Shown: in pieces, positions 42,793-50,598 of the stretch
Position numbering within the stretch: position 1 is the stretch's first letter
Layout: every line of letters begins with the position of its first letter
NCBI RefSeq assembly: GCF_008369165.1
Contig: NZ_VOBA01000002.1
Location: 124,001 to 188,000, forward strand
Length of the DNA stretch: 64,000 bases
Direction of reading: 5' to 3'
Source of the DNA: Dietzia sp. ANT_WB102
GTDB taxonomy: Bacteria > Actinomycetota > Actinomycetes > Mycobacteriales > Mycobacteriaceae
Position numbers and translations under genes: made by a program
Notes under the pieces: model-generated
Told to the model about the DNA's origin: nothing
The model's database searches: none
The model's input: the letters and a program-made list of their open reading frames with translations, nothing else

Positions 42793-43911
42793 GTGTCCGA
42801 GTCGAGAAGAGGGCTCAATCGTGTCCTTCGGGCAGCGGCCGCGCGGGTTCCGGAGCCGCGGGGGGCGCGCAGGTTGATCAACCGCCTCACCCACCCACTG
42901 AAGATGGACGATTACTCGTCGCTCATCTACCCGCTGTGGTCCTCGCGCGAGCTGCGCGGTGAGGTCGTCTCCGTGCGTCGCGAGGCCGATGACGCCGTAA
43001 CCCTCGTGATCAAGCCCGGTTGGGGTGCCATGCCCGAGTACCGTCCCGGCCAGTACTTGGGGATCGGCGTCCTGCTCAACGGCCGGTGGACGTGGCGGTC
43101 GTATTCACTGACCTCCGCGCCCACAAGCGGCCGTGGCGAGTATTCGGTGACAGTCAAGGCCATGCCGGAGGGCTTGCTGAGCAACCACATCGTCGGAACG
43201 GTCGAGCCGGGGACCATCGTCCGGCTGCAGGCGCCGGCCGGTGACTTCCACCTGCCCTCTCCCACGCCCGACAAGCTGATGTTCGTCACCGCCGGCTCGG
43301 GCATCACCCCGGTCATGGGGATGCTGCGGTCGTTGGACCGGAGATCGGCGGATGAGCGGTTCCCCGACGTGGTCCACGTCCACTCGATCAGGAATCGTGA
43401 GGACGCGCTTTTCCACGACGAACTGCTCGCGTTGGAGCGCACCCAACCGGGCTACACCCTGCACGTGCGCGTGACCAGCGAGGACGGCCGCATCAACTCC
43501 GAGCAGATGTCGGCGCTCGTGCAGGACTGGTCGGAGCGTCCGACGTGGGCGTGTGGCCCCTCGGCGATGCTCGATGAGCTGACGGAGCACTTCGAGGCCA
43601 CCGGGCGAGACGACTTGCACGTCGAGCGTTTCACCGTGGATCGGAACGCGGGAGCCTCGGGTGGGACGGTCACATTCGGCTCCACTGGTAAGTCGGTGGA
43701 ACTCGACGGCGCCACCACAATCCTCGAGGGCGGGGAGAGTGTAGGTGTGCAGATGCCGTTCGGTTGCCGCATGGGCATCTGCCAGACGTGCGTGGTGGGC
43801 CTGGAGGAGGGCCACGTGCGCGACCTGCGCAATGGAACCGACCACGGGCCGGGGGAGCGGATCCAGACCTGCGTCTCCGTGGCGCTGGGGGACGTCGAGC
43901 TCAAGATCTGA
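42793..43911 (+). CDS. Ferredoxin reductase with C-terminal [2Fe-2S] domain (desaturase electron donor type)
   Basis: A 372-residue flavo-iron-sulfur oxidoreductase. The FAD domain has RSYSLTSAP, the NAD(P) domain GSGITPVMGML, and the C-terminal plant-type ferredoxin domain has C325-x4-C330-x2-C333 and C360. It matches Rv3230c, which gives electrons to the stearoyl-CoA desaturase DesA3. GTG 42793 has TAGGAGG upstream. Here no desaturase gene follows; the next gene is rsgA on the other strand. The electron acceptor in this organism is therefore open. Confidence 0.87.
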   Translation: MSESRRGLNRVLRAAAARVPEPRGARRLINRLTHPLKMDDYSSLIYPLWSSRELRGEVVSVRREADDAVTLVIKPGWGAMPEYRPGQYLGIGVLLNGRWTWRSYSLTSAPTSGRGEYSVTVKAMPEGLLSNHIVGTVEPGTIVRLQAPAGDFHLPSPTPDKLMFVTAGSGITPVMGMLRSLDRRSADERFPDVVHVHSIRNREDALFHDELLALERTQPGYTLHVRVTSEDGRINSEQMSALVQDWSERPTWACGPSAMLDELTEHFEATGRDDLHVERFTVDRNAGASGGTVTFGSTGKSVELDGATTILEGGESVGVQMPFGCRMGICQTCVVGLEEGHVRDLRNGTDHGPGERIQTCVSVALGDVELKI

Positions 43912-43976
43912 TCGATTAGCCAGCGCCCCGCTTCCGGTGCGGGTCGCGCAGGCCCCGGACCGTCGGACCAGCGGGG

Positions 43977-45026
43977 TCAGTCGTGGTCCTGCCCCAGCGC
44001 CCACGGATCGTTGGACTGAAGTGCCCCGAGCAGTTCGCGCACGGCCAGGGCCCGCCGGTGCACGGCCGGGTCGACGATCGTGTCGAAGGCGCACTCGGGG
44101 TCCGCGGGCGGGCCCTGATGAGTGCAGCCGCGCGGGCAGTCGCGAGCGACCTCGTCGAGGTCGGAGAAGGCGGCGACCACGTCGTCGGGGGAGACGTGTG
44201 CCAGCCCGAAACTGCGGATTCCCGGAGTGTCCACCACCCAACCACCGGTCGCCAGTTCGAGCGCGACCGACTGGGTGGAGGTGTGCCGGCCCTTGCCCAC
44301 CCCTGAGACCACGCCCGTCGCCCTTTCCGCATCGGGAACCAAGCGGTTGACCAACGTCGATTTTCCGACACCCGAGTGTCCGATCATGGCTGAGATCCGG
44401 CCGTCGATCAGCTCGTGGAGGTCACTCAACTCGTCGTCGACGCCCACCCGCAGCACCGGCACGTCGAGTTCGGCGAACTCGGCGGCGAACACCGACGGGT
44501 CGTCGAGGTCACCCTTGGTCAGGCACAGGACCGGTTCGAGCCCCCCGGTGTAGGCGGCCACGAGAGCGCGCGCGACGAACCCGGCCCGCGGCGGTGGGTC
44601 GGCAACGGCCACCACGATGAGCAGCAGTTCGGCGTTGGCGACCACCACCCGCTCGTAGGGGTCGGAGTCGTCGGCGGTCCGGCGCAGCACCGTGGAGCGC
44701 TCCTCGACGCGGACGATCCGGGCGAGGGTGTCCCGCGCGCCGGTGAGATCGCCGACCACACCCACGTGGTCACCCACGACCACGGGGGTCCGGCCCAGCT
44801 CCCGGGCCCGCATGGCGACGACACGGGTGCCTGCGGTGCGCTCGGGCCCGTCGTCCAGCAGAACGCAGCCCCAACGCCCGCGGTCCACTGCGACGACCAT
44901 CGCGGCGGCGGCGTCCGAGTGGCTGGGCCGGCGTTTAGTCCGCGGGCGTGAGCCCTTCCCGGGCCTGATCCGGACGTCGGTCTCGTCCCACCCGCGTGCG
45001 TTCCCTGCACCCCGTCCGCTCGGCAT
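43977..45026 (-). CDS. rsgA: Ribosome small-subunit-dependent GTPase A
   Basis: Circularly permuted GTPase of 349 residues that helps 30S maturation. An OB-fold at the N-terminus is followed by the permuted order of G motifs: LTKGDL (G4) comes before GHSGVGKSTLVNRL (G1) and DTPGIRSFG (G3); a C-terminal zinc region (CPRGCTHQGPPADPEC) ends it. The N-terminus has an added basic tail. It starts nine bases after aroA on the same strand, so the two are likely co-transcribed, as in mycobacteria (Rv3228). Confidence 0.92.
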   Translation of the reverse strand: MPSGRGAGNARGWDETDVRIRPGKGSRPRTKRRPSHSDAAAAMVVAVDRGRWGCVLLDDGPERTAGTRVVAMRARELGRTPVVVGDHVGVVGDLTGARDTLARIVRVEERSTVLRRTADDSDPYERVVVANAELLLIVVAVADPPPRAGFVARALVAAYTGGLEPVLCLTKGDLDDPSVFAAEFAELDVPVLRVGVDDELSDLHELIDGRISAMIGHSGVGKSTLVNRLVPDAERATGVVSGVGKGRHTSTQSVALELATGGWVVDTPGIRSFGLAHVSPDDVVAAFSDLDEVARDCPRGCTHQGPPADPECAFDTIVDPAVHRRALAVRELLGALQSNDPWALGQDHD

Positions 45027-45035
45027 GGCCGCCCG

Positions 45036-46337
45036 TCAGCTCTGGCCGGTGAGCATGTCGGCCCACATCGTGGTGAAACCGGGCATGGTCTTTGACGTGG
45101 ACTCGACGTCGTCGACCTCGACGCCCGGGACAACGAGGCCGACGATGGCACCGGCGGTGGCCATGCGGTGGTCGGCGTAGGCGCGCCACGGGGCGCCGTG
45201 CAGCGGGGCCGGGGTGATCTCGAGTCCGTCGTCGAGTTCGGTGACACCGCACCCCACGGCACCGAGTTCGGCTGCCAGCGCGGCGAGGCGGTCGGTCTCG
45301 TGCCCACGTAGGTGTGCGATCCCGGTGAGCTTGGAGGGACCGTCGGCGAAAGCGCACAGCGCGGCGACAGTGGGGGTGAGCTCGCCGATGGCGGACAAGT
45401 CCTTATCGACGGCGGAGAGGCGCCCGGGTCCGACGACGACGAGGGTGCCGTGGCTCGCACCGTCCGCGGCGTCGAGCGTCACGGACGCACCCATGTCTCG
45501 CAGGATGCCGCGGATGGCGTCCCCGGGCTGGGTCGTGGTGACCGGCCAATGCGGGATGCGGACCGTCCCGCCGGTGACCGCGGCGGCAGCGAGGAACGGG
45601 GTGGCGTTGGACAGGTCCGGCTCGACGACCCTGTCCACGGCTGTGATCGGACCCGGGGCGACCCGCCAGGACGCGGGCGTCGGCTCGTCGACGGTGACGC
45701 CGGACTCCCGGAGCATCTCGACGGTCATCTCGATGTGCGGACCCGAGGGGACCGACGAGGAGCCGACATGGACCAGCTCGGCGCCCTCGTCGAACCGCGC
45801 GGCCGAGAGCAGCAGGCCGGAGACGAACTGGGAGGAGGCGGAGGCGTCCATCTCGACGCGGCCACCACGCAGCGAGCCGCGGCCGTCGATGCTGAACGGC
45901 AGGCTGTTCCCGGTGATCTCCGCGCCGAGTGAACGCAGCGCGTCGAGCACCGTCGCCTGCGGGCGGACGCGTGCCGCGGGGTCGCCGTCGAAGGTGGATC
46001 GGCCGGTGGCCAAGACGGCGACGGGGGGCACGAAGCGCATCACGGTGCCGGCAAGGCCACACTGGACGTCGGCCCCCTGCAACGTCCCGGGGGTGATGAC
46101 GAGGTCCGTCTCTTCTGGTGCGAGCGGACCGAACGGGCCCTCGACGCGCGTCCCCAGTGCCTGCAGCGCCGCGATCATGAGGTCGGTGTCCCGGCTGCGC
46201 AGGGTGCCGACGAGGCGGGAGGGCCCGTCGGCCAGCGCCGCGAGCACCAGGGCGCGGTTGGTCAACGACTTGGACCCGGGGACGGTGACATCCGCGTCCA
46301 CTGGGCCGGCGGCGACGGGTGCGTTCCAATGACTCAC
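45036..46337 (-). CDS. aroA: 3-phosphoshikimate 1-carboxyvinyltransferase (EPSP synthase)
   Basis: EPSP synthase of 433 residues, shikimate pathway, joins shikimate 3-phosphate with phosphoenolpyruvate. Motifs include [18 protein letters not shown] near the N-terminus, LGTRVEG, the GLAGTVMRF loop and [12 protein letters not shown] near the C-terminus. I choose GTG 46337 because VSHWNAP begins the domain and GACAAT on the minus strand stands six bases upstream; a longer start at 46355 is possible. It is divergent from the HMCES gene and followed by rsgA. Confidence 0.93.
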   Translation of the reverse strand: MSHWNAPVAAGPVDADVTVPGSKSLTNRALVLAALADGPSRLVGTLRSRDTDLMIAALQALGTRVEGPFGPLAPEETDLVITPGTLQGADVQCGLAGTVMRFVPPVAVLATGRSTFDGDPAARVRPQATVLDALRSLGAEITGNSLPFSIDGRGSLRGGRVEMDASASSQFVSGLLLSAARFDEGAELVHVGSSSVPSGPHIEMTVEMLRESGVTVDEPTPASWRVAPGPITAVDRVVEPDLSNATPFLAAAAVTGGTVRIPHWPVTTTQPGDAIRGILRDMGASVTLDAADGASHGTLVVVGPGRLSAVDKDLSAIGELTPTVAALCAFADGPSKLTGIAHLRGHETDRLAALAAELGAVGCGVTELDDGLEITPAPLHGAPWRAYADHRMATAGAIVGLVVPGVEVDDVESTSKTMPGFTTMWADMLTGQS

Positions 46338-46395
46338 CTGGCCATTGTCGCCCATCGCGGCGGCCTCCGGAGGACCCGGGTGCAAGGATGTCGGC

Positions 46396-47220
46396 ATGTG
46401 TGGACGGTTTTCGCTCTCCTCGGACCCGGCTCGGCTCGCGGTCGAACTGGACGCGGTCGACGAGGCGACCTTCCCGCCCCCCGGACTGTTCCCCGTCATC
46501 GCGCCCGGCGCGCCGCGGTTCAACATCGCGCCCACCACCGCCATCCCGGTGCTGGCGCTGGACGCACCACGCGAGGAGTGGCTCGACGAGCAGGCCGGAC
46601 CGGGTGTGGTGGCAGGCCCGGGTACGCCTCGGCGGGTGCTGCGTGCCATGCGGTGGGGGCTGGTCCCGTCGTGGGCCAAGGACACACAGCGGTTGCCCAC
46701 TCTGTTCAACGCCCGGGTGGAGACCGCGTTCGAGAAGCCGTCGTTTCGGAACGCGGTCGCCCGCCGCCACTGCGTGATCCCGATGGACGGTTGGTACGAG
46801 TGGGTGCCGGGCGAGCCCACGACCTCCGGCGGGAAGTCGGGACCCAAGCAGCCGTATTACATGAGCCTGCCGGGCGACCGTGGTCTGCTCATGGCCGGAT
46901 TGTGGGAGGCCCGACGCGACCCGGTGGACGAGACGGTCACGCAGCTGTCGTGCACGATCCTCACGACGGAAGCAATCGGGTCGTTGCGCCGGGTCCATGA
47001 CCGTATGCCGCTTGTCGTGCACCCAGATGTGCTCGGGGACTGGCTCGATCCGGAGGTGATGGGTGACCCGCGGGCGCTGGTGGACGGCGCGGGCGGTGAC
47101 CTGGGTGCGTGGGCCGAGTCGGTAGAGATCAGGCCTGTGTCGACGGCGGTGTCCAACGTGCGTAACGACGGGCCGGAGCTGGTGCGGCCGGTCGACCCCG
47201 CCGAGGGGACACTGTTCTAG
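46396..47220 (+). CDS. SOS response-associated peptidase / HMCES-like abasic-site protein (SRAP)
   Basis: SRAP-domain protein of 274 residues (YedK/HMCES family), which shields abasic sites in single-stranded DNA by a thiazolidine crosslink. The catalytic Cys is residue 2 (MCGRFS), exposed when Met is removed; the Asn and Glu of FNARVET and the [14 protein letters not shown] motif and the His of VHDRMPLVV complete the site. Start ATG 46396 is fixed by the need for Cys2. AAGGAT six bases upstream suggests a leaderless message. It matches Rv3226c. Confidence 0.93.
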   Translation: MCGRFSLSSDPARLAVELDAVDEATFPPPGLFPVIAPGAPRFNIAPTTAIPVLALDAPREEWLDEQAGPGVVAGPGTPRRVLRAMRWGLVPSWAKDTQRLPTLFNARVETAFEKPSFRNAVARRHCVIPMDGWYEWVPGEPTTSGGKSGPKQPYYMSLPGDRGLLMAGLWEARRDPVDETVTQLSCTILTTEAIGSLRRVHDRMPLVVHPDVLGDWLDPEVMGDPRALVDGAGGDLGAWAESVEIRPVSTAVSNVRNDGPELVRPVDPAEGTLF

Positions 47221-47248
47221 TCGCACCGTCCCCGGGTATAGGTCGTTG

Positions 47249-47809
47249 TCACCGGGCGCTGTTAGTCAGTCGTGCCCCCCGTTGACCCGTCGATATCGGT
47301 GCGGTCTCGGCCCGGGTGATCGCCACCAGGTCCGCGGGCGCGAGTTCGATCTCCCACCCGCGTCTACCGGCGCTGCACAGGATCGTGGGGTGGTCGAGCG
47401 CTGAGGTGTCCACCACCGTCGCGAGGCGCCGCTTCTGGCCGACAGGTGACACCCCTCCGACGACGTACCCAGTGGACTTCTCCGCGATCTCGACAGGTGC
47501 GAGAGCGGCCCTACCGCATCCCAGGGCGACGGCTGCGGCCTTGAGGTCCAGCGAGGTCGTCACGGGCAGGACGGCCACCGCCAGTGAAACCCGGAACCCC
47601 TCGGGTGGTCTGTCGGTAGCCAGGACCAGTGTCTTGAGCACGCGGTCCGCGTCCACTCCCAGACGATCACCCATCACGCGGGCGGCCTCTTCGCCATAGT
47701 CGCGATCGGTCGAGTCATAGGTGTGCACCACGTGCTCGATGCCGGCATCACGCAACGCGGCGATCGCCGGAGTCGCCGCGGCGCCGCTCTTTCTGTTCCT
47801 GCTGCCCAC
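47249..47809 (-). CDS. ybaK: Cys-tRNA(Pro) deacylase YbaK/EbsC
   Basis: YbaK-type editing protein of 186 residues that hydrolyses Cys mischarged on tRNA-Pro. The fold is recognised from [28 protein letters not shown], and the loop [16 protein letters not shown], which forms the active site. GTG 47809 begins a short basic leader. Its start lies about 30 bases from the sigH promoter, and the two genes are divergent. Confidence 0.88.
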   Translation of the reverse strand: MGSRNRKSGAAATPAIAALRDAGIEHVVHTYDSTDRDYGEEAARVMGDRLGVDADRVLKTLVLATDRPPEGFRVSLAVAVLPVTTSLDLKAAAVALGCGRAALAPVEIAEKSTGYVVGGVSPVGQKRRLATVVDTSALDHPTILCSAGRRGWEIELAPADLVAITRAETAPISTGQRGARLTNSAR

Positions 47810-47838
47810 GTCAGGGGAGCCTAGCGCGTGGCCCTCCC

Positions 47839-47864
47839 GGAATACCTCAGCAGCCGTTCGCGTT
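47839..47864 (+). promoter_or_regulatory. SigH/SigR-type promoter of sigH
   Basis: GGAAT (47839-47843) and GTT (47862-47864) are separated by 18 bases, the known consensus for SigH/SigR promoters. It lies 50 bases before sigH, implying positive autoregulation in thiol-oxidative stress. Confidence 0.75.
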
Positions 47865-47915
47865 ATTGGTAGGCAAGTGCCCGGGGTATGTCCCGGGTCT
47901 GGGAAGGAGGGTGCG

Positions 47916-48593
47916 ATGCGGACCGCGGTCCTCGACGCCCCGGGCGTGCAGTTAGACTCCGGGACATCGACAGGTGAGGAGTTCCGGTTGCCGACCGAGT
48001 TGCAGCCCGACGAGGCAGACCAGCGCGCGGAGAAGTTCGAGGAACTGGCAATGCCACTCCTCGACCAGCTCTACGGAGCGGCCTTGCGGATGACCCGGAA
48101 TCCCGCTGATGCGGAGGACCTGGTGCAAGAGGCGTACGCCAAGGCGTTCGCCGGGTTCCACTCGTTCAAGCCGGGGACCAACTTCCGTGCCTGGATGCAC
48201 CGCATCCTCACCAACGCGTACATCAACCACTACCGGAAGCGTCAGCGCCAGCCCGCGCAGTACCCGACTGACGAGATTACGGACTGGCAGTTGGCCGCCG
48301 CGGCCGAGCACACCTCGACCGGCTTGCGTTCGGCCGAGGTCGAGGCAATGGAACTGCTGCCGGACGACGAGATCCGCGCGGCGCTGGCCCAGCTGCCGGA
48401 GGAGTTCCGGATGGCGGTCTACTACGCGGACGTCCAGGACCTGCCATACAAGGAGATCGCGGAGATCATGGACACCCCACTGGGGACCGTGATGTCGCGT
48501 CTGCACCGAGGGCGCAAGCAGTTGCGCGAGCTGTTGCGCGACGTCGCCACCGAGCGTGGTTTCGGCCGCGGTCGTGAGGAGGGGGCGAAGTGA
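47916..48593 (+). CDS. sigH: ECF sigma factor SigH/SigR
   Basis: Group IV sigma factor of 225 residues for oxidative and heat stress. Region 2 ([21 protein letters not shown] and [19 protein letters not shown]) and region 4 ([37 protein letters not shown]) are complete. ATG 47916 has GGAAGGAGG upstream, while a longer frame extends through the promoter. It overlaps rshA by four bases. The cognate anti-sigma holds it inactive until a thiol switch opens. Confidence 0.95.
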   Translation: MRTAVLDAPGVQLDSGTSTGEEFRLPTELQPDEADQRAEKFEELAMPLLDQLYGAALRMTRNPADAEDLVQEAYAKAFAGFHSFKPGTNFRAWMHRILTNAYINHYRKRQRQPAQYPTDEITDWQLAAAAEHTSTGLRSAEVEAMELLPDDEIRAALAQLPEEFRMAVYYADVQDLPYKEIAEIMDTPLGTVMSRLHRGRKQLRELLRDVATERGFGRGREEGAK

Positions 48594-48919
48594 TGAGGGA
48601 GCACGACCCACGACTAGACGAGATCGACTGCCAGTCGGCGAAGCGCGACCTGTCCCTGCTGGTGGATCTCGAGTGTGACGATGCCTGCCGTTCGCGTCTC
48701 GAGCATCATCTCGCCGGCTGCCCTGATTGCCGGGAGCTGTTCCTGTCGGAGCGTCGTCTCAAGGCCAAGCTCTCCAGTTCGTGCTGCGAGAAGGCGCCCA
48801 CCGGATTGCGTGAACGCCTCATGGTGGAGATTCGGCGCACCACGGTGACCACGACGGATGCGGATGGCACGACGGTGGTTCACCGCCACACGACCGTCGA
48901 GCAACGCGACATCACCTGA
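48590..48919 (+). CDS. rshA: Mycothiol-system anti-sigma factor RshA
   Basis: Zinc-associated anti-sigma (ZAS) protein of about 109 residues that binds SigH under reducing conditions. The motif H40-x3-C44-x2-C47 (HLAGCPDC) with C14 upstream is the redox zinc switch. A Cys pair is also present later (SSSCCEKAP). GTG 48590 overlaps the sigH stop; ATG 48593 is an equal alternative. Coupling keeps the ratio of factor to anti-factor fixed. Confidence 0.92.
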   Translation: MMREHDPRLDEIDCQSAKRDLSLLVDLECDDACRSRLEHHLAGCPDCRELFLSERRLKAKLSSSCCEKAPTGLRERLMVEIRRTTVTTTDADGTTVVHRHTTVEQRDIT

Positions 48920-48944
48920 GCCGCAGACGCTCGGGAGGTACAGA

Positions 48945-48977
48945 AAAGGGCGGGCACCGGTCAGGTGCCCGCCCTTT
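48945..48977. terminator. Bidirectional terminator between rshA and the bL37 gene
   Basis: Perfect 14-base stem AAAGGGCGGGCACC with its complement around a five-base loop. It separates convergent genes and ends in a short T-run on each strand. Confidence 0.93.
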
Positions 48978-48997
48978 CTCGTCTACGGGGTCCGGAC

Positions 48998-49072
48998 TCA
49001 GCTGTTCGGACGCTTACCGTGGTTGGCGTTCTTCTTACGGCGATCCCGCCTCTTGCGGCCACGCTTGCTCAT
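48998..49072 (-). CDS. 50S ribosomal protein bL37, 24 residues
   Basis: A 24-residue, strongly basic reading frame (starting MSKRGRKRRDRRKK and ending NHGKRPNS). Its size and sequence match bL37, the small peptide seen in mycobacterial ribosome structures. ATG 49072 is preceded by AAAGGAGG at ideal spacing, and a strong terminator follows the TGA. It lies between rshA and the TB7.3-like gene. It is too short for ordinary gene finders. The identity is from memory of the family; mass spectrometry of ribosomes would settle it. Confidence 0.85.
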   Translation of the reverse strand: MSKRGRKRRDRRKKNANHGKRPNS

Positions 49073-49176
49073 GGTCGCCTCCTTTCGTCAGTGGACAAGT
49101 CTTCCATGCGCGGCCCCGTGTGGTTGCATTGGAGGTGTCCGGGGGCCGTTGTCGAGGAAGAAGAGGAACTATCCAT

Positions 49177-49392
49177 ATGGCTGAACAGGTCCGTGCCGAA
49201 ATGGTCGCGAACGTCATGGAGGTCGTCGCGGCGATCGGCACCGAGGTCGCCGAGGGCGACACAATCGTGCTCCTGGAGTCGATGAAGATGGAGATCCCGG
49301 TGCTGTGTGAGACCTCGGGGACCGTGACCGAGGTCGCGGTGAAGCCAGGGGACGTCATCCAGGCGGGGGACCTCATCGCGGTCATCAGCTGA
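49177..49392 (+). CDS. Biotin/lipoyl-attachment domain protein (TB7.3-like)
   Basis: A 71-residue free-standing biotin carrier domain. The attachment motif ESMKME gives K37 as the modified lysine, and the flanking IVLLESMK and VAVKPGDVIQAGD strands form the usual hammerhead. ATG 49177 follows a GAGGAAGAAGAGG leader. It matches TB7.3 (Rv3221c). No carboxylase subunit lies nearby, so its partner is unknown; BirA at 10.8 kb is a likely biotin donor. Confidence 0.9.
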   Translation: MAEQVRAEMVANVMEVVAAIGTEVAEGDTIVLLESMKMEIPVLCETSGTVTEVAVKPGDVIQAGDLIAVIS

Positions 49393-49412
49393 CGATCGAC
49401 TGCCGCTACGCG

Positions 49413-49456
49413 GAGAGGCCGGTTCCCACCCTGATCGGGGCGGGAACCGGCCTCTC
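49413..49456. terminator. Bidirectional terminator between TB7.3-like gene and whiB1
   Basis: A 15-base perfect stem GAGAGGCCGGTTCCC with its complement, extended by two more pairs past one mismatch, between convergent genes. Confidence 0.9.
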
Positions 49457-49505
49457 GTGTGATCGTCGTCTGTGTCCGGACGACAAGCGCGTCAAGCGAT
49501 GTGCG

Positions 49506-49754
49506 TCAGACCGCGGTGCGGGTGCGGGCGCGGCGGCGCTTGAGCGCGCGACGCTCATCTTCGCTCATGCCGCCCCACACGCCGGCGTCCTGGCCGGACT
49601 CGAGGGCCCAAGTCAGGCATTCTGCGGTGACAGGGCAACGGTTGCAGACGATTTTCGCCTCGGCGATCTGTGCGAGGGCGGGTCCGGAATTGCCGACGGG
49701 GAAGAACAGCTCGGGATCCTCGTCGCGACAGATGGCCTTGTGGCGCCAGTCCAT
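49506..49754 (-). CDS. whiB1: WhiB1 NO-responsive iron-sulfur regulator
   Basis: Wbl protein of 82 residues with cysteines C9, C37, C40 and C46, the same numbers as in M. tuberculosis WhiB1, the GVWGGMSEDERRALKRR turn and a basic tail. WhiB1 is essential there, binds SigA, and its [4Fe-4S] cluster reacts with nitric oxide. ATG 49754 follows AAGGAG. The long upstream region carries a CRP-type site correctly placed for a promoter. Divergent from the membrane protein at 50143. Confidence 0.95.
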   Translation of the reverse strand: MDWRHKAICRDEDPELFFPVGNSGPALAQIAEAKIVCNRCPVTAECLTWALESGQDAGVWGGMSEDERRALKRRRARTRTAV

Positions 49755-49969
49755 GGGAACTCCTTCGATATGAGGCCGTGATCGGGTGCACCGGGCAGCA
49801 CGAAAAAACGTCGTTCACGCGCGGACCTGTATGGTCAGCACGAGAACGAGCGTGTTCGATGACTCCCGGCGAAATGGTGGGGGTACTACCCGCTCCGCGG
49901 GCTCGCTCCAACTGGAGTGGCTCCCGGTTAAGGCAAGGCAAACACGGTGTGTCTGCGCTGTTACGACTG

Positions 49970-49997
49970 ATCGTGCCATGATTCCCTGACAAGTCAA
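49970..49997 (-). promoter_or_regulatory. whiB1 promoter
   Basis: On the minus strand, -35 TTGACT (49992-49997) and -10 CACGAT (49970-49975) are 16 bases apart. Transcription would start near 49963. A second, weaker candidate (TTGGAG, 17 bases, TAGTAC) lies at 49883-49911. Confidence 0.55.
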
Positions 49998-50013
49998 CCC
50001 TCTTGATTGCGTA

Positions 50014-50029
50014 TGTGGTAAACGTCACG
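50014..50029 (-). promoter_or_regulatory. CRP/GlxR-type binding site upstream of whiB1
   Basis: TGTGG-N6-TCACG matches the TGTGA-N6-TCACA consensus at all key positions but one per arm end. Its centre (50021.5) is about 58 bases upstream of the predicted whiB1 start, the classical activating position for a cAMP receptor protein. Confidence 0.65.
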
Positions 50030-50142
50030 CGGGTTGTCAAATCGGCGCGTTACCGCACCCCAGAGGCGGTAATGACCTAAGTGAAGTGGGGTCCGCGCGG
50101 GCTGCGCGACATCGTGAATTCGACGCCGCATAGTCTTGAGAG

Positions 50143-50571
50143 GTGAACGTGAGTCGACCTGATGAGCACCGTATCCCGGCTGACCTACCGGACTCGATCC
50201 CCGGCCCGGTCCGGCTCGCGGGCTGGATCGCATCTGGTCAGGGGCTGATCGGTGTAGCCGTCGCGGTGGTCTTGTTGGTCCGTGCGATCGGCGGCCATCG
50301 CGAGGAGACCGTGGTCATCAGCGGTTACGGGACCGCCCTGTGGTTCGCGATTCTCGGGGGCGGATTATTGGCCGCCGGAGTGGGGCTGCTGCGAGGGCTG
50401 CGGTGGGGGCGTGGGCTTGTGGTGATCGCCGAACTGTTGTTGCTCTTCGTCGCCTGGTACGTGGGGGTGGGCTCGCACCAGTACCTGCCCGGGATCGTGC
50501 TCGCGGTGGTGTGTGCGACCGCCCTGGTGGCGTTGTTCCGGCGCGAGTCGATCGCGTGGTACGCCGCCTGA
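50143..50571 (+). CDS. Integral membrane protein, four helices (Rv3217c-like)
   Basis: A 142-residue protein with four predicted membrane helices (about 24-46, 60-82, 88-108, 112-132) and short loops. No catalytic or transport motif is seen. GTG 50143 lies six bases after TAGTCT, leaderless in type; GTG 50149 is an alternative. By position it corresponds to Rv3217c. Function unknown. Confidence 0.75.
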   Translation: MNVSRPDEHRIPADLPDSIPGPVRLAGWIASGQGLIGVAVAVVLLVRAIGGHREETVVISGYGTALWFAILGGGLLAAGVGLLRGLRWGRGLVVIAELLLLFVAWYVGVGSHQYLPGIVLAVVCATALVALFRRESIAWYAA

Positions 50572-50598
50572 CGACGGCAGTCGACCGGCGCGGCCCGG

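Larger units (their letters stand above)
49755..50142. other. Divergent intergenic region whiB1-membrane protein
   Basis: About 388 bases with no gene. It holds a whiB1 promoter (49970-49997), a CRP-like site (50014-50029), a 12-base palindrome CTCCAACTGGAG (49906-49917) in the whiB1 leader, and a leaderless -10 TAGTCT (50131-50136) for the right-hand gene. The predicted whiB1 leader is about 210 bases. Confidence 0.6.
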
